Counted from the first letter of the stretch, positions 1 to 11,941 are shown. The stretch: 64,000 bases of DNA from Prorocentrum cordatum (GCA_963575745.1 CAUYUJ010020543.1:46861-110860), one strand, 5' to 3'. Made by a program: numbers and translations. Notes: generated from the letters alone by a model not told the origin.

Positions 1-1059
1 GCGAATCGGATCGGCGGAAGTCGGCAGCCAGGTCGGGAAAGGTCGCATCGGCGGACATCGGCAGGCCAGTATGCCTCCGACCAAAAAATCGGAGCCCGAA
101 TCGGAATCCCAAGACGGATCGAATAGGAGGAGGAGGAGGAGGAGGAGGAGGAGGAGGAGGAGACCATCGAAATCGGATCGCATAAAACTGGAGGAGTCGA
201 GGCGGGCCCTGCTGAGTAAGGACGGCGGAGTACGGGACAGAGGGCCTTTCTGTGGCCGCGGCGAGCCTCGGCCACGAAACGCGTGCCCTGGCCCGAATCT
301 TCGAGGAGCGGCCCGGAGACCAAGGCCAGGCTCGAGGCCAAAGTGGTGCTTCTTCCAACGAACTGAGCGTCGGCTGCATGATAACAGCCGCGAAGGGACA
401 CAGGATCGGCGACGCCATAAAGCTGAGAGCGAAACGGAAGATGCAGGATGAGGGCGAGGAAGAGTGATGGGGGCAATGAGCGACCAGCAGGCTAAGAACG
501 GTCTCGGGGATCACCCTGGAATCTGGATCGATCTGGACGGACCCGTCTGAATCGGGGAAAAATGTTCGGCGTGGTTACACACTCTGAGACAATTTGCCTG
601 GCAACGATATCCCCCCCTCCCAAACCCCCGAGGCCATGATCTGTTCAAGAAGTCGACCCCTGGGGCTCTAGGCGCGTGGGATTCTTCCCCCCCTAACCCC
701 CCCCCCAGGGACCCCAAACCGGCAATTTGACCCCCCCCCCCCCCCCCTGGACCCGGCCGGACCCCGGACCGAGCGCGTCAAAGGGCTCCAAAACTCGTCA
801 AAAAGGTACCAAAACTCAACAAAAAGGTACCGAAACGCTCTGCGAACGGCCCCCGAGACTACGAATCGCCGAAATAGCGCCCCCAGACGCCGACGATGGC
901 CTCCAGGCGGTCTCCGAAGCTGCCAAGACGCCCCAAAAAGGCACCTATGATGCGCCCCGAGAGCGTCGCAAGAAACAAAAATCGGCCCATCACCTTCGAA
1001 AACCATGCATTACTCCGCACGCTCGCCCACTCGGCAATCACAACGTCCACGACAAGCAA
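1..1059. other. GC-rich stretch without a supported gene
   Basis: Holds an (AGG)n run at about 126-163 and long poly-C runs around 690-750. An open frame at 252-467 (+) lacks an ATG at its upstream edge and matches no family I know. Two short AAAAAGGTACC repeats lie near 800-830. Nothing here supports a gene. Confidence 0.6.
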
Positions 1060-2488
1060 AACATGATCGACCCACGAACCCGGAAAGGAATATAGAAATG
1101 TAAGACATGGCAACGTTTCAAAGACACCTGATTAGGCGACGGGCAAATGCAATGCTTAGTGTATCGACCTTGATGTACCGTGCCGAGGGCTGTGCTGTGC
1201 TGTGCCGTGCTGAATTGCGATGTGCCATGCCACGAGTGTGCTCTATAGCGTTGTGGATCGAGTCCTCCTTTGCATCCGAGTCCTGACCGAACTGATCTGG
1301 ATCTTAAGCTCGAGCTGCCTAAGCACATAACTAGTAGCTGCCCCAGAGTTGATTGACAAGGGAACATGCCAGGAGGACGCGCCGCAGAACGTCCCAAGGG
1401 ACGCGCCAGGCGACGTGCCAGGGGACGTGCCATGGGGTCGCACCGCGGGACGTGCCAAGGGGACGCGCTACGGAATGTGCCAATGGACGTGCCACGGGAC
1501 GTGCCAAGAGACGCACCAAGCGAGGTGTCAGGGGACGTGCCACGGGGACGCACCGCGGGACGTGCCAAGGGGACGCGCTACGGAACGTGCCAATGGACGT
1601 GCCACGGGACGTGCCAGGGGACGCGCCGCGCGACGTGCCAGGGGGACTCGCCACAGGACGCGCCACGGAACGTGCCAAAGAACGTGCCAAATTGCAATGC
1701 TGAGTGAGTGTATCGATCTTGATGTACCGTGCCGCGGGCTGTGCTGTGCTGCGCCGTGCTGAACTGCGATGTGCCACGTGACGATTGTGCTTTATAGCGT
1801 TGTGGATCGAGTCCTCCTTTGCATCCGAGTCCTAACCGAACTGATATGGATCTTAAGCTCGAGCTGCCTGAACACATAGTAGCTGCCCCAGAGCTAATTC
1901 ACGGGGGGCATGCTAGGAAGACGCGCCGCAAAAAAATCCAAGGGACGCGCCAGGCGACGTTCCAGGGGACGTGCCGTGGGGACGCACCGCGGGACGTGCC
2001 AAGGGGACGCGCTACGGAACGTGCCAATGCATTATGGACGTGCCACGGGACGTGCCAAGGGACGCGCCGCGCGACGTGCCAGGGGGGTTCGCCACAGGAC
2101 GCGCCACGGAACGTGCCAAAGAACGTGCCAACTTGCAATGCTGAGTGAGTGTACCGATCTTGATGTAATGTGCCGAGGGCTGTGCTGTGCTGCGCCGTGC
2201 TGAACTGCGATGTTCCATGCCGCGATTGTGCTCTACAGCGTTGTGGATCAAGTCCTCCGTTCCATCCGAGTCCTGACCGAACCGATATGGATCTTAAGCT
2301 CGAGCTGCCTGAGCACATAGTCCACGAAGTAGCTGCCGCAAAGCTAATTGACAAGGAATTATGCCAGGAAGACGCGCCGCGGAACGTTCCAAGGGACGCG
2401 CCAGGCGACGTGCCAGGGGACGTGCCACGGGGACGCACCGCGAGACGTACCAAGGGGACGCGCTACAGAACGTGCTGGGGACAAGCGT
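1060..2488 (+). repeat. dispersed tandem-repeat family R1, left arm (three units)
   Basis: Three head-to-tail units, marked by the recurring string GTCCTCCTTTGCATCCGAG near 1260, 1810 and 2253, about 440-550 bp apart. Each unit holds a run of degenerate GGGACGTGCC / GGGACGCGCC motifs. The same family occurs in inverted orientation at 53649-54500. Both copies end at the same string AACATGATCGACCC, which suggests a real outer boundary. The open frames across this block come from its GC-rich repeat and are not genes. Confidence 0.85.
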
Positions 2489-2496
2489 CGTGTTGG

Positions 2497-2685
2497 TGGC
2501 CTGGACACGTAAAAACACGGTGCCAGCTCGGGACAACCATGAGAGATACCCCCTGGGTGGCCTGGACACGTAAAACACGTGGTTCCAGTTCGGGACAATC
2601 ATGTTAGAGATCTCCCTGGGTGGCCTGAGCATAAAAAACACGTGGTTCCAGCTCGGGACAGCCATGTTAGATACCCCTTCTGCGT
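2497..2685 (+). repeat. about 72-bp tandem repeat, three copies
   Basis: Copies share GGTGGCCTGGACACGTAAAA and CCAGCTCGGGACAACCATG. They follow directly on the R1 array. No coding evidence. Confidence 0.8.
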
Positions 2686-2849
2686 GACTTGGATACGCTG
2701 AATTCGCGCTCCCGCTCGAGCCATCCTCACAACGTCTTCCCTGGAGAGGCCCCCAAAGCGCACCCCCCTGTTCAGAGCAAGAAGCCATCACTTCTCCTCA
2801 TGAATTCGGCGCTGGGCCCGACGCCATGTTCGATACCCCAACTCTGCAA

Positions 2850-3260
2850 AACCAGCGCTTCGCTCAAGACATCCTCAACAAATTCTGAAAAGCAAGCGTT
2901 TCGCTCGAGACATCCCCCAACTCTGCAAAACCAGCGTTTCGCTCGAGACATCCTCAACAAATTATGAAAAACAAGCGTTTCGCTCGAGACATCGTGTCAA
3001 AATCCCAAGAAATCTAAATTCCTGCGCGCGGGACGCGGCACGCGCGAGACATCCTCAGAATTCCTGCGCGAGGGGCGCTTTTTCCGTGTCGCGGTCGGCT
3101 CTGCAAAACCAGCGTTTCGCTCGAGACATCCTCAACAAATTCTGAAACCAAGCGTTTCGCTCGAGACATCCCCAACTCTGCAAAACCAGCATTTCGCTCG
3201 AGACACCCTCGACACATTCTGAAAAACAAGCGCTTCGCTCGAGACATCCTCAAAAATAGT
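2850..3260 (+). repeat. short tandem repeat with TTTCGCTCGAGACATCC core
   Basis: Seven or more imperfect units built from CAAAACCAGC, TTTCGCTCGAGACATCC and TCAACAAATTCTGAAA. Related strings in reverse orientation lie at 53500-53640, next to the inverted R1 arm, so the two loci share more than the R1 array. Confidence 0.8.
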
Positions 3261-3439
3261 TCCGCCGGCCCTACCCCCGCACGTAATTTATCGCAGAATA
3301 ATTTCGCCGGCCCAAGTCGCAGGGGGGCCGGGGGGTTAACCTACTAGAAGAGAACCCTGGGCCCGCGCCCTTTCCGGGAAAAACCTTCAACATCGCTCCC
3401 AGACGGCCAAAGGGGCCCCATTGCATTGTCTATGAAGGT

Positions 3440-3670
3440 CCAACCACAGCCCACGAAACCTTCAAGACACCAAGAGGGCCCCCAGACGGCTCCAACACGG
3501 AGTCCACAGGGCACCATTTTCGAGCCTCCGGCTCCAAGACGCTCCCAACCTGCTCCAAGAACACCCCACAAGGACCTGCGGGACCTCCCAGAAAACCTCC
3601 GAAGCCTCCAAGAAGCCACGAGGAAGTCCCCAAAAGGCCCCAAAACTGCCTGCAAGACGACCCCGTCAGG
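3440..3670 (+). repeat. degenerate CCCCAAGAG-type tract
   Basis: An irregular run of 8-10 base motifs (CCAAGA, CCTCCAAGAAG, CCCCACAAGG). The same style of tract recurs at 6690-7095, 8870-9200, 33410-33490, 42000-42890 and 48410-48640. It has no fixed period. The apparent Pro/Arg/Ser-rich open frames are by-products. Confidence 0.6.
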
Positions 3671-4320
3671 CCTCGCACGAGATCTTCTTCACCATCCGTG
3701 TGGCCGCCTACCTGTATACCGCGCAAGGTGGCGGGATGCGCCGCGCCCCATTCGATAACGACTCGTCCAGTTTTTGGACCGCCGCATGCCGTCTATGGGC
3801 GCGGGTGTTGAAAGGTATTTTCCCCAAGTCGTCACTCCTCGTTCTCCTCCTCCTCCGATGACCCTCCTCCGCCTCTCCCCCGTCCTCCCCCTCTTCCTCC
3901 TCCTCCTCCGCTTTCTCCTGTTTGGTACCATGTCACCATCTCCGCGTCTCATCATCAACACCATCACCACCAGCATCATCATCGCCATCACCCGCACCAT
4001 GACCACCGCAATCACCATCCGCACCACCACGGATCACCATCACCACTGCCACGGATCACTGCCTTGTCGCGTGTCTGGACGCATGTGATGCAACCCGCAT
4101 CTGCCAACCCCATTCGGGGCCTCCAGACGTGTAAGATTCGTCCCGTGAACGGCCCCACATGCCCCCGGACTCGCTCGGGGATGGCCCCGAAGAGCCTCGA
4201 GCCCGCCCACCCAAAGAAACAAGACAACACAAGTACGCCCCAGGACAGCAACACGACATCCCCAAGACGATCAAGGGGTCGGCGGATGTGGCGTAAGCCT
4301 ATGGGATCGACCCCCGGAGA
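3671..4320. other. no supported gene
   Basis: Pyrimidine-rich run near 3840-3915 and a short ATC/ACC-rich stretch near 3945-4050. The rest is unique-looking GC-rich DNA with no coding motif that I recognise. Confidence 0.5.
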
Positions 4321-4341
4321 TCTCGACTCATTCCCCCAGAC

Positions 4342-4438
4342 TGGCTGTTCATCCCGAGCGACTTTTTGGCGGTCCTGGGGCCCAGCGGGGGCCGCCAAAG
4401 GCCGAAAATAGCAAAAGACCGCCCGTCGTCATTTTGTT
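4342..4438 (+). repeat. dispersed repeat H, copy 1
   Basis: Shares a colinear block with 56235-56338: CCCGAG, CGACTTTTTGGCGGTC (against CGTTTTTTGACGGTC), GGGGGCCG, GGCCGAAAATAGCAAAAGAC. Identity is roughly 75-80 percent by eye. Function unknown. Confidence 0.6.
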
Positions 4439-4560
4439 CACGGCTCGAGGGGGTCTGAGTCATCGGCGATGCAGTGGCGATGCGCCGCGACCCTCCGACC
4501 CGCATCCACTCTGACCCTATCTGGGAGGCTGCGATCTGAAACCCTCTGCCTGGCTGTGAT

Positions 4561-4880
4561 ATCCCTCCTCCTCCTCCTCCTCCTCCTCCTCCGCATCCGC
4601 ATCCGCATCCGCATCCGCATCCACATCCGCATCCGCATCCGCATCCTCCTCCTCCCCCTCCCCCTCCTCCCCCTCCTCACCCTCCTCCCCCTCCTCTCCC
4701 TCCTCACCCTCCTCCTCCTCATCCTCCTCCTCCGCCTCCTCCTCCTCCGCCTCCTCCTCCTCCTCTTCATCCTCCTCCTCCTCTTCATCCTCCGCCTCCT
4801 CCTCCTCCTCTTCCTCATCTTCATCCTCCTCCTCATCCCCCGACTCCGCCTCCTCCTCCTCCTCCTCCTCCTCCTCATCT
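4561..4880 (+). repeat. (TCC)n / (ATCCGC)n microsatellite
   Basis: Continuous CTC-CTC-CGC trinucleotides with an embedded CATCCG hexamer run near 4595-4645. The stop-free frames on both strands are artefacts. Confidence 0.95.
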
Positions 4881-5069
4881 ACTGATCCCTCTCCCCCGGG
4901 CCGTCACCGCAGGACGCGAGATGGTGACCGCCAGCGGCCCCGAGCGACCGCTGGCGGCCCGGCCGAGAGGGCCGCGCCCGGAGACGGGCGCCTGCCAGCG
5001 CTGACCTGCCACAGCAGCGCGCCGGGGAGGGCGCACCGCTGCCCCTGCGGGGCGGGGGGGGGGCGAAAG

Positions 5070-5220
5070 AGGAGGAAGAAGAAGGAAGGGGGGAAGAGGA
5101 GGACGAGGAGGAGGACGAGGAGGAGGACGACGAGGAGGAGGGGGAGGGAAGGGGGAGGAACAGGAGGTGGGAGGAGGAGGGGGAGAGGAGGAGAAGGGGG
5201 AGAGGAAGGGGGAGAAGAAG
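5070..5220 (+). repeat. (GGA)n purine-rich microsatellite
   Basis: GAGGAGGACGAGGAGG-type run. Flanks at 4881-5070 and 5220-5600 show nothing recognisable. Confidence 0.9.
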
Positions 5221-5619
5221 CAGGGTTCGAGAGCAGGTCATATCCCCCTTCTCCCGCCGATAAGGCGTCGGGAGGGGCGCGGCCTTTCTCTCGAGGTGCA
5301 TGCAGGCACGGCGGCAGGTTCCCAATGGCTTTCGTGCACCAGCTACAATTGTATCTCACATCCCCTTCAACTTTATGATCATACCTCCCCGATGTCCTCA
5401 TAGCCAGAAGGACGTATCACCATTCCCTTTCACAAGGGGGCTCTTGCCTGAATGGAAAGCCCATGGGGTACTCGTCTTTCAAGGGGGCACTTCCCATAAT
5501 CCGCCGATCCGGCGTGTGAGGTTGAAAGAGTCAGAGCTTCGGCTCTGACTGAGGGGGTGGTTGCCGGGGTGGCTCTGCCGGGGTAGGGGGAGTGGGGGGG
5601 GAGACGCAATTCAGAGAAA

Positions 5620-5815
5620 TGTCGACTTGCAGCTTTCACAAAGGAGCCCTCTGTAGATACCTCAACCAAAAAAAACAAAACTTCTCGATTTGCAGTTTTG
5701 ACATGGGGGGCCTTTGTAGATGCCCTCAAACGTTCCCGTTTACAGAGGGGCCCTCTGTAGATGCCCACAAACGCTTCTACTTACTGAGGCGTTTTGTAGA
5801 CGTCCCCACACGATC
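5620..5815 (+). repeat. about 45-bp tandem minisatellite
   Basis: Four imperfect units with the core GGGGCCCTCTGTAGATGCCC and flanking AAACG / CTTCTACTT strings. Weaker relatives (TTTCACAAGGGGGCTCTTGC) lie upstream from about 5430. Confidence 0.7.
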
Positions 5816-6039
5816 CCCCAAGTGATCCAAGACGGAGGAGGCAGGAGGGAGCAGGCCTGGGGAGGGGATAACCAGAGGACGACGAGGGCGGAGGTGAATG
5901 GTGGAGGAGAAGGGAGGAGGAAGCAGAGGGAGAAGGGCCGACAAGGAAGGAAAGGAAGAGGGCGAAGACACGCAGACGACGGCGATGACGACAACAAGAA
6001 CAGCGACGACGGCGATGACGAAGGCGCGACCAGGGCCTC

Positions 6040-6690
6040 CCGGTACCGTGCCGCGGGCCGTTGGTACGACACCGTGGGGGGGGGCTGCTTCGCGGACCTC
6101 TTGGGGCCCTGTCGGGCCCTGGTCGTGCGCTGGGGAGCCCTGCTTAGAGCCGCCGGCGACCCTTAGAGAGAGAGCCCAAAGTGAGCTCCAAGAAACTTCC
6201 AAGAGTGCCCCACGAGGGCCCCGAGGGGGGCTCCAAGAGGGTTCCAAGAAGGCCCCCCTGCAATATCATACCCAGGGTCTTTGGTATGATACCTTTGTGG
6301 CCATGTCTCGTAATTCCTCGTGCGGGTCTGTGCGGCCCTCCTGGATCCTCTCGGAGCCTGTTGGGGCCCCTCATCGGGCCTCTTCGGCCACTCAAAAACC
6401 ACGGAGAGTGCTTCAAGAATCCGCCAGGAGAGCCCCAACAAGGGCCCGACAGAGCTTCAGGAAGGTCCCAAGAAGACCCCCAACAATATCATACCAATGG
6501 CCTTTGGTATGATTCTGTAGGGGGCTGCTTCAGAAGCCCTTGTGATGTCCTGTTCGGATGCTCTTGCAACATCTGGACCACCCGGCAGCCCCTCTTGAAG
6601 CCTCTCGGGATCCCGCCCTGAGAAGGCTTCGAAAGTATTCCGACAAAAACCCAAGCAGCATCATACCTGGAGCCGTAGCGTCGGGTACTG
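6040..6690 (+). repeat. about 210-bp tandem repeat with a hairpin in each unit
   Basis: Strings of the form ATCATACC-N(about 12)-GGTATGAT recur near 6268 and 6486, with decayed versions near 6042 and 6660. This gives a spacing of about 210 bp. Each hairpin is followed by a T/G-rich run and CTGCTTC. The intervening DNA is the degenerate CCCCAAGAG type. Confidence 0.65.
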
Positions 6691-7240
6691 TTTTGGAAAC
6701 TCTCTGAAAATCCTCTCGGGGCATCTTGGTGCTCCTGAGGCGCCTCTTGGGACCCTGCATAAATCCAGATGGATTCAAAGCCAGAAAACTCCCGGAGGGC
6801 CCGAGAAGGGACCCGACACACCTTTGAAATGGTTCCCAGATGTACCCCATCAGTGCCATAATGCCCTCTTTGGGTCCTCTTTGGGGTCCTCTTTGGTACG
6901 ATGCCCTCTTGGAACTGGTTCGAATGCCCTCTTGGGGTCCTCTTTGGGCCCTTCTGGCCTCTCTTCGTGCGCTCTGGGGCCCTCTTGGGCCCCTTCGGGA
7001 CTCTACAACAGCTGGGAGAGGAGAGAACTCCAAGACGCCTGAGTGCCCCACGAGGGCCCCGAGGGGGCCCCAAGAGGGTTCCAAGAGGCCCCCCTAGCCC
7101 TTGCATGCGACTGTTGGGGAAGCTTTGGCAACAAGTCGTAGGCCCTCTCGAGGCACTCTTTGAGCCTCTTGCTGACACTTCAGCCGTTCTTCAAGTCTCC
7201 TCGGGCCCCGAATCTGCCCACAGGGTTTCAATTGGGAACA
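6690..7240 (+). repeat. degenerate CCCTCTTGGG tract
   Basis: Runs such as CCCTCTTTGGGTCCTCTTTGG and, after 7040, the opposite-strand form GGGCCCCAAGAGGGTTCC. No fixed unit and no supported gene. Confidence 0.6.
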
Positions 7241-7513
7241 GCATCCTCCTCATGTTGATCCTCCTCCTCGTCCTTACCCTCATCCAGTTCCTCTTCTTCC
7301 GTCTTCTCTTCCTCCTCCGCCTCCTCCCTTTTATCCCCCCACCCAATCATCATCGTGATCGTCGTCCACTTCTTCTTCTTCATCATCATAACACCATCGT
7401 CACAATCGTCATCGCCATCGCCGCCGCCATCGGCATCATCACATCACCATCACCACCACCATCACCATCACCATCATCATCATCATCACCACCATCATCA
7501 TCATCACCATCAC

Positions 7514-7548
<35 letters not shown>

Positions 7549-7990
7549 CCATCATTATCATCACCATCATCATCATCACCATCATCATCGTCACCATCAC
7601 CAGCGCCATCGGCCACCGTCATCGACAGCGCCATCCTCATCCTCACCCTCGCCTTCCAGCCCTTCCTCCTCCCCCTGCTCCACTGCGGGGGGAGGCGCGC
7701 GCGCGAGGGAGCACGTCGGCGACGGCGCCCGACGACCGACGACCGACGACCGCAGAAGACGGCGACGACAACGACAACGACGGATGACGACCGACGGGGA
7801 CGAATGACCACGGCGAAGGACGCCATCCCTCCTCCACCTGCCCTGTCTCCCCTCGCCCTCCACATCGCTCCTTGCCTATCCTACCCACCCCTCCTCCCAC
7901 TGTCCTCCTCCTTCTCCTCCACCTTTTCCGCTTCCTCCTCCTCATTATCCTCCTCCTCCTCCTCTTCCTGCCCCTCCTCTCCCTCGCTCG
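7240..7990 (+). repeat. (CAT)n, (TCC)n and CGACGA microsatellite cluster
   Basis: (CAT)n dominates 7380-7610. A CGACGACCGACGAC run lies near 7730-7800 and (TCC)n at about 7900-7985. Long His-, Ser- or Asp-rich frames across it are stop-free repeat artefacts. Confidence 0.95.
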
Positions 7991-8870
7991 CACCGCGCTC
8001 GTTCGTACCCCTTTTCCTTTTCTATCCACGACCCGCCACGGCGACAATAGCAATATGGGCGCGACAGTGCCGCCCCTTTTGGCATTGCCGCCGCAATCAC
8101 AGCAGCTTCTTCGCGCGAGACCGCGCGGCAACTCAGTCGGAGGCGAACGCAACGGCTATAAAGCACGCTCACCAAGCACAGCGCCACTCCAATCAAACGC
8201 GGCGTCGCTCCGACCGAAAACGGCATCGCGACAGCCGTGCCAGCGCCCTGTCGGCAGCGCGCCCCTGTCGCCAAGCGCGGGTGTCGCTCCAGCCGCAGAG
8301 CGGTGTCGCGACGACTCTCTGCTCACGTTTGACAGAGGCCTCGGCTCCCTCACGCACGAGCGCGTTCCTTCGCCGCGTTATGGAACTCCCTCGCCTTATT
8401 ATACAAGGGTGTCCCTTTTGCAAAGCTCGCGTTGCCGGGCAAACCTAAGGCAGCCCGAGCCTTGGCGACGCTGTCCTTCCACGATTGAATATCCGCCACC
8501 GTTCCTTGGCACGAAGTGGAGTGCGCCCAGGCTCATGCAGCTGCTGCAGGCAGGATTGTGGTTTCTTAAGGGCCCAGACCACCGGTTTCCACCGCGTTCC
8601 CGGGCGTTCTCGGGCGCTCTCGGGGTGTTTCGCGCGGGTTTCTGGGGCAGCCCCCTGGCCCACGAAGGCCCTCCGCCAGGCCGAGACCGCCCCAGGAGGC
8701 CGCCCGGACAGCCCAAGGAATATCGCAATCAGAGGCCCAGGATAGCCTCCCGGCGCCCCAAAAAGCCTCCAAGAACATTGCCTGGAGGGCCACGAGCAGC
8801 AAAATTCAATGATCTTCTTTAGGTTGCAGTAAAGAGTTTGGGCGTTCTCGCCGTTTCGGCTTCCCGACGC
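7990..8870. other. no supported gene
   Basis: GC-rich sequence with CGCGACAGC-like motifs at 8200-8320. No coherent coding signal on either strand. Confidence 0.5.
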
Positions 8871-9200
8871 TCGAAAACACCACGGGAGGCCCCAAAGATC
8901 GCCCCAACAAGGCAGAGGCCCCCAAGGAAGCGCCGAGACGGCCCAAGACGCCCCAAGACGGGCCAAGAAGCCTCCAAGCGGCCCACGAGGGCCACAAGAA
9001 CTCGCCGAGACGTACGGGCCCAAGAAGGAGGACACGAACCGACCTTTCGAGCTCACCGCCCCAAAACACCCCCGGAACCCCCCGAGACGTCCTCCAGAAG
9101 CTCCAAGAGGCCCCCAAGAGGCCCCCAGGAAGCCCCAAGAGGCCCCAAAATGCCGCAACAGTGCACCCCGTGACCCCCCCGAGAGCCCTCCGAAAAATTC
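8870..9200 (+). repeat. degenerate CCCCAAGAG-type tract
   Basis: Series such as GGCCCAAGACGCCCCAAGACGG and CCCCCAAGAGGCCCCAAGAGG, closely matching the style of 42590-42860. Confidence 0.7.
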
Positions 9201-9268
9201 CCAAGAAGCATCCCTGAGTACTCTGGCCCACTACCCAGGCACGGTGGTTGGACAGGCCGAAGGCCCTT

Positions 9269-9801
9269 TCAAACTTTTGGCCGACCCTTCTGGAGCTGCT
9301 TTACGGCTTCATCAGGGCGCCGCAGCACCCTCGACACGTTCTTCTTCTGCAAAACCTGTTCGGCCACATTCGCAGCAGCCACGCATCGTTCTAAGTGTTC
9401 CAGGCTCCCAAGAGCACTGTGACCCACTCGATTCCAATCTGCTTCCGGCTTCCCCTCCCCCTCGTCATATCCGCAGCGATACGTAATACTTATGTGTCGC
9501 GCCAGTGCATTCCCAGCCTCGCTCGCCCGCTGTGGCCCGGCATTTTTGCAACTAGATGCAATACTTCCAAATGGCCCACGGAGGCACGCAGGTGCCTTTT
9601 CATCTCATTTATGGGCTTAGCCAATCCAGCCTTCTCGTTCACTGCGTGCGGCCTCCGAACCACAGCGGGGTCGTTCACCGCGGTGCCGCTGGAGGCTGCT
9701 GTGGCTTTTCGTTTCGCGGGCGCCTTTCCCTTCGTCGCCGCCATGGGAATACAGAGCTTCAACCTCTTAGGTTTATAAACTTAAGCCACGATGGCTACAG
9801 G
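9269..9801 (-). pseudogene. retrocopy of a trans-spliced mRNA (decayed SL relic, short basic protein)
   Basis: Reading the minus strand from 9801 there is a decayed DinoSL, a short leader and an ATG at about 9741. The ATG opens a frame beginning MAATKGKAPAKRKATAASS, a Lys/Ala-rich start. The frame runs 83 residues to a stop at 9490. A second frame at about 9430-9269, ending ...LQKGRPKV and a stop, has the same protein-like texture (HSALGSLEHLERCVAAANV), so the original reading frame was probably broken. No family is recognised. Gene order SL-leader-ATG without introns points to a processed copy of an mRNA. No poly-A tail is visible. I infer retroposition followed by decay; the protein's role is unknown. 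Confidence 0.55.
9780..9801 (-). other. decayed DinoSL relic
   Basis: The minus strand reads CCTGTAGCCATCGTGGC then TTAAG. Against the 22-nt DinoSL consensus it matches 17 of the 21 invariant positions. The match alone is marginal. Its position about 40 nt upstream of an ATG in the same orientation makes it credible. Confidence 0.55.
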
Positions 9802-9819
9802 CCCGCAACACTCAACCTG

Positions 9820-10590
9820 CCTGTTTCTCCGCCTCCTCCTCATCATCATATCGCCCCAGTCCTCCTCATCCTCCTCCTCATCATCACTACCATCATTATG
9901 CGATTCCCCCCTCCTCCTGCTCCTCGTCTTCATGATCCTCCCATCGTCATCGACATGACCATCATCACTATCATCATCGTCAACATCATCACGAACAACA
10001 TCTTCCTCACCATCCATCGCCGTCATCATCCTCATGGATTGGAGCAGCTGTTTCCGAAAACGCTCGACTGGCACGGTCGCGGGACCTGCAGCAGGCAGCT
10101 GGATAACTTGTACGTAGTAAAAAGCGTTACTGTGAAGGGGGAAGGGGAGAGGGGGGAGAGAGGGGAGAGGGGAGACGGGGGAAAGGGAAGAGGGTAGAAG
10201 CGAGGGAAGCGGGGAAGGGAGGGGACGCAGGGAGAGACGCGAGGAGGGGGGAAAGGAGGGAGGGGGTAGAATCACAACACTGGGAGAGCCCCGGACCGGC
10301 GGCACGGGCCGGAGGCCACTACAATAGAACGGAACGCCTGTAGGGACGTATGCAAAGGAGACTCCGAACTGGAGGGCGTGTTGCTGCAGCATCGTTGGTG
10401 CACCGTGGGTTTACCCTGGCCCTCCTCCGCCTTGGGCCGAGGGCGGAGGCGGGGCACGCAGGGGGAGGGGGGGAGAGGGCGGGGGAAGGGGGAGGGAGAG
10501 CACAAGGCGGACGGGGAGGGGGAGGGGGGGGAGGGCGGAGAGGGGGAGGGGGAGTGGGAGGGGGGCGGGGGAGGGGGGAGGGGCAAGCTA
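9820..10590 (+). repeat. ATC/CTC trinucleotides then G-rich tract
   Basis: 9825-10030 is degenerate (ATC)n/(CTC)n. 10140-10590 is strongly G-rich (GGGGGA, GGGAGAG runs) with a short unique piece at 10270-10440. No gene supported. Confidence 0.85.
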
Positions 10591-11245
10591 GGTGCGCTCG
10601 CGTCATATCTGACGTCCTACCCCTCCCTCCCATCCCTTACCATGGCGCTGATTTTCTCTATCCGCGGACGCGTGTCGTAGCGGACCTGTGGCTCCGCGCG
10701 CGCGTGCGTAGTGGGTGGTGGTGCGCGTGCGTGCGTGCGTGCATGTGTGCGTGGTTGTGGTGGTGGTGGTGGTGGTGGTGGTGGTGGTGGTGGTGGTGGT
10801 GGTGGTGGTGGTGGTGGTGGTGGTGGTGGTGGTGGTGGTGGTGGTGGTGGTGCGGTGGTGGTGGTGGTGGTGGTGGTGGTGGTGGTGGTGGTGGTGGTGG
10901 TGGTGGTGGTGGTGGTGGTGGTGGTGCGGCGCGGTGGTGGCGGGCGGATGGGCGCGCGAGAAAGAGGCCCGCGCTGGGGCGAGAACGCCATCCTGAACGA
11001 CGGAGGCCAAACACCGATCCGAAAATGAGGCCCACGCTGCAGCGGGAGCACGATTCGGAACGATTCGGGAGCAGAAATGAGGCCAGCGCCTCAGCGAGAG
11101 CAGCATTTTGGAAAAAAACGCAAGCGAAAACCCGTTTCCCGGGAATCCTGTGTGTTAAAAAACAGTACGCGGGGGGGGTCCGCCATCTTTGGGACGCCAT
11201 CAGGGGAAGTGGGAGAGTATTTTCATATTGTGAAATTGTGGAGGG
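10590..11245 (+). mobile_element. element E, copy 1, carrying a (GGT)n microsatellite
   Basis: Left block 10590-10745 is shared with the reverse complement of about 27965-28115. Right block 10925-11240 is shared with 20825-21160 (+) and 26840-27165 (-). Between the blocks lies about 180 bp of nearly pure (GGT)n. The conserved right block contains GGCGAGAACGCCATCCTGAA and ends ACGCCATCAGGGGAAG...TATTTTCATATTG. No protein-coding capacity is evident. The call as a mobile element rests on three dispersed copies in both orientations. Confidence 0.7.
10746..10925 (+). repeat. (GGT)n microsatellite inside element E
   Basis: About 58 trinucleotide repeats with a single GGTGC interruption near 10850. 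Confidence 0.97.
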
Positions 11246-11636
11246 CGGAGAGGGGGAGGGGGAGGGGGAGTGGGAGGGGGGCCGGGGGAAGAGGGAGGGG
11301 AGAGGGGAGGGTAAGGGGGCGGCGGGGGGAGGGGGGATGGAGAGGGTGAGGGGTGGGGAAGGGGAAAACGAGGTAGAGGGGGAGGGGAAGAGCCAAGGCG
11401 GGGAGTATCCAGAGACCGCGAGATCGTAAGATGAGCTCTCCAATGTGGCCGCCCTGGTCAGAACGTGGCATCCTCATCCTCGCCCTCATGCTAATCCTCA
11501 TCCTCTTCCTCATCCTCCCCATCACCGTCCTCATCCTCATGCTCATCCTCATCCTCATCATCCTCATCACCATCATCGTCATCGTCATCGTTTTCGTCAT
11601 CGTCAGCGTCATCATCATCATCATCATCATGCATCA

Positions 11637-11691
<55 letters not shown>

Positions 11692-11941
11692 GCATCATCA
11701 TCATCATCATCATCATCATCACAATCACCATCACCATCATCATAATCATCATCATCAGCATCATAATCATCCTCCTCATCATCATCATCAGCAGCATCCT
11801 CAGTATCAGCAGCAGCAGCATCGTCTGCATCAACATCGCCATGATCATCAGCAGCATCCTCAGCATCATAATCAACACCAGCATTAGCATCAGCATCATC
11901 TTCATCATCACCATCAGCAGCATCGTCATCACCATTACCAT

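Noticed and set aside
4438-5401. Arg-, Leu-, Pro- and Ser-rich open frames around 4.4-5.4 kb
   Set aside because: All derive from (TCC)n/(GGA)n and are open on both strands.
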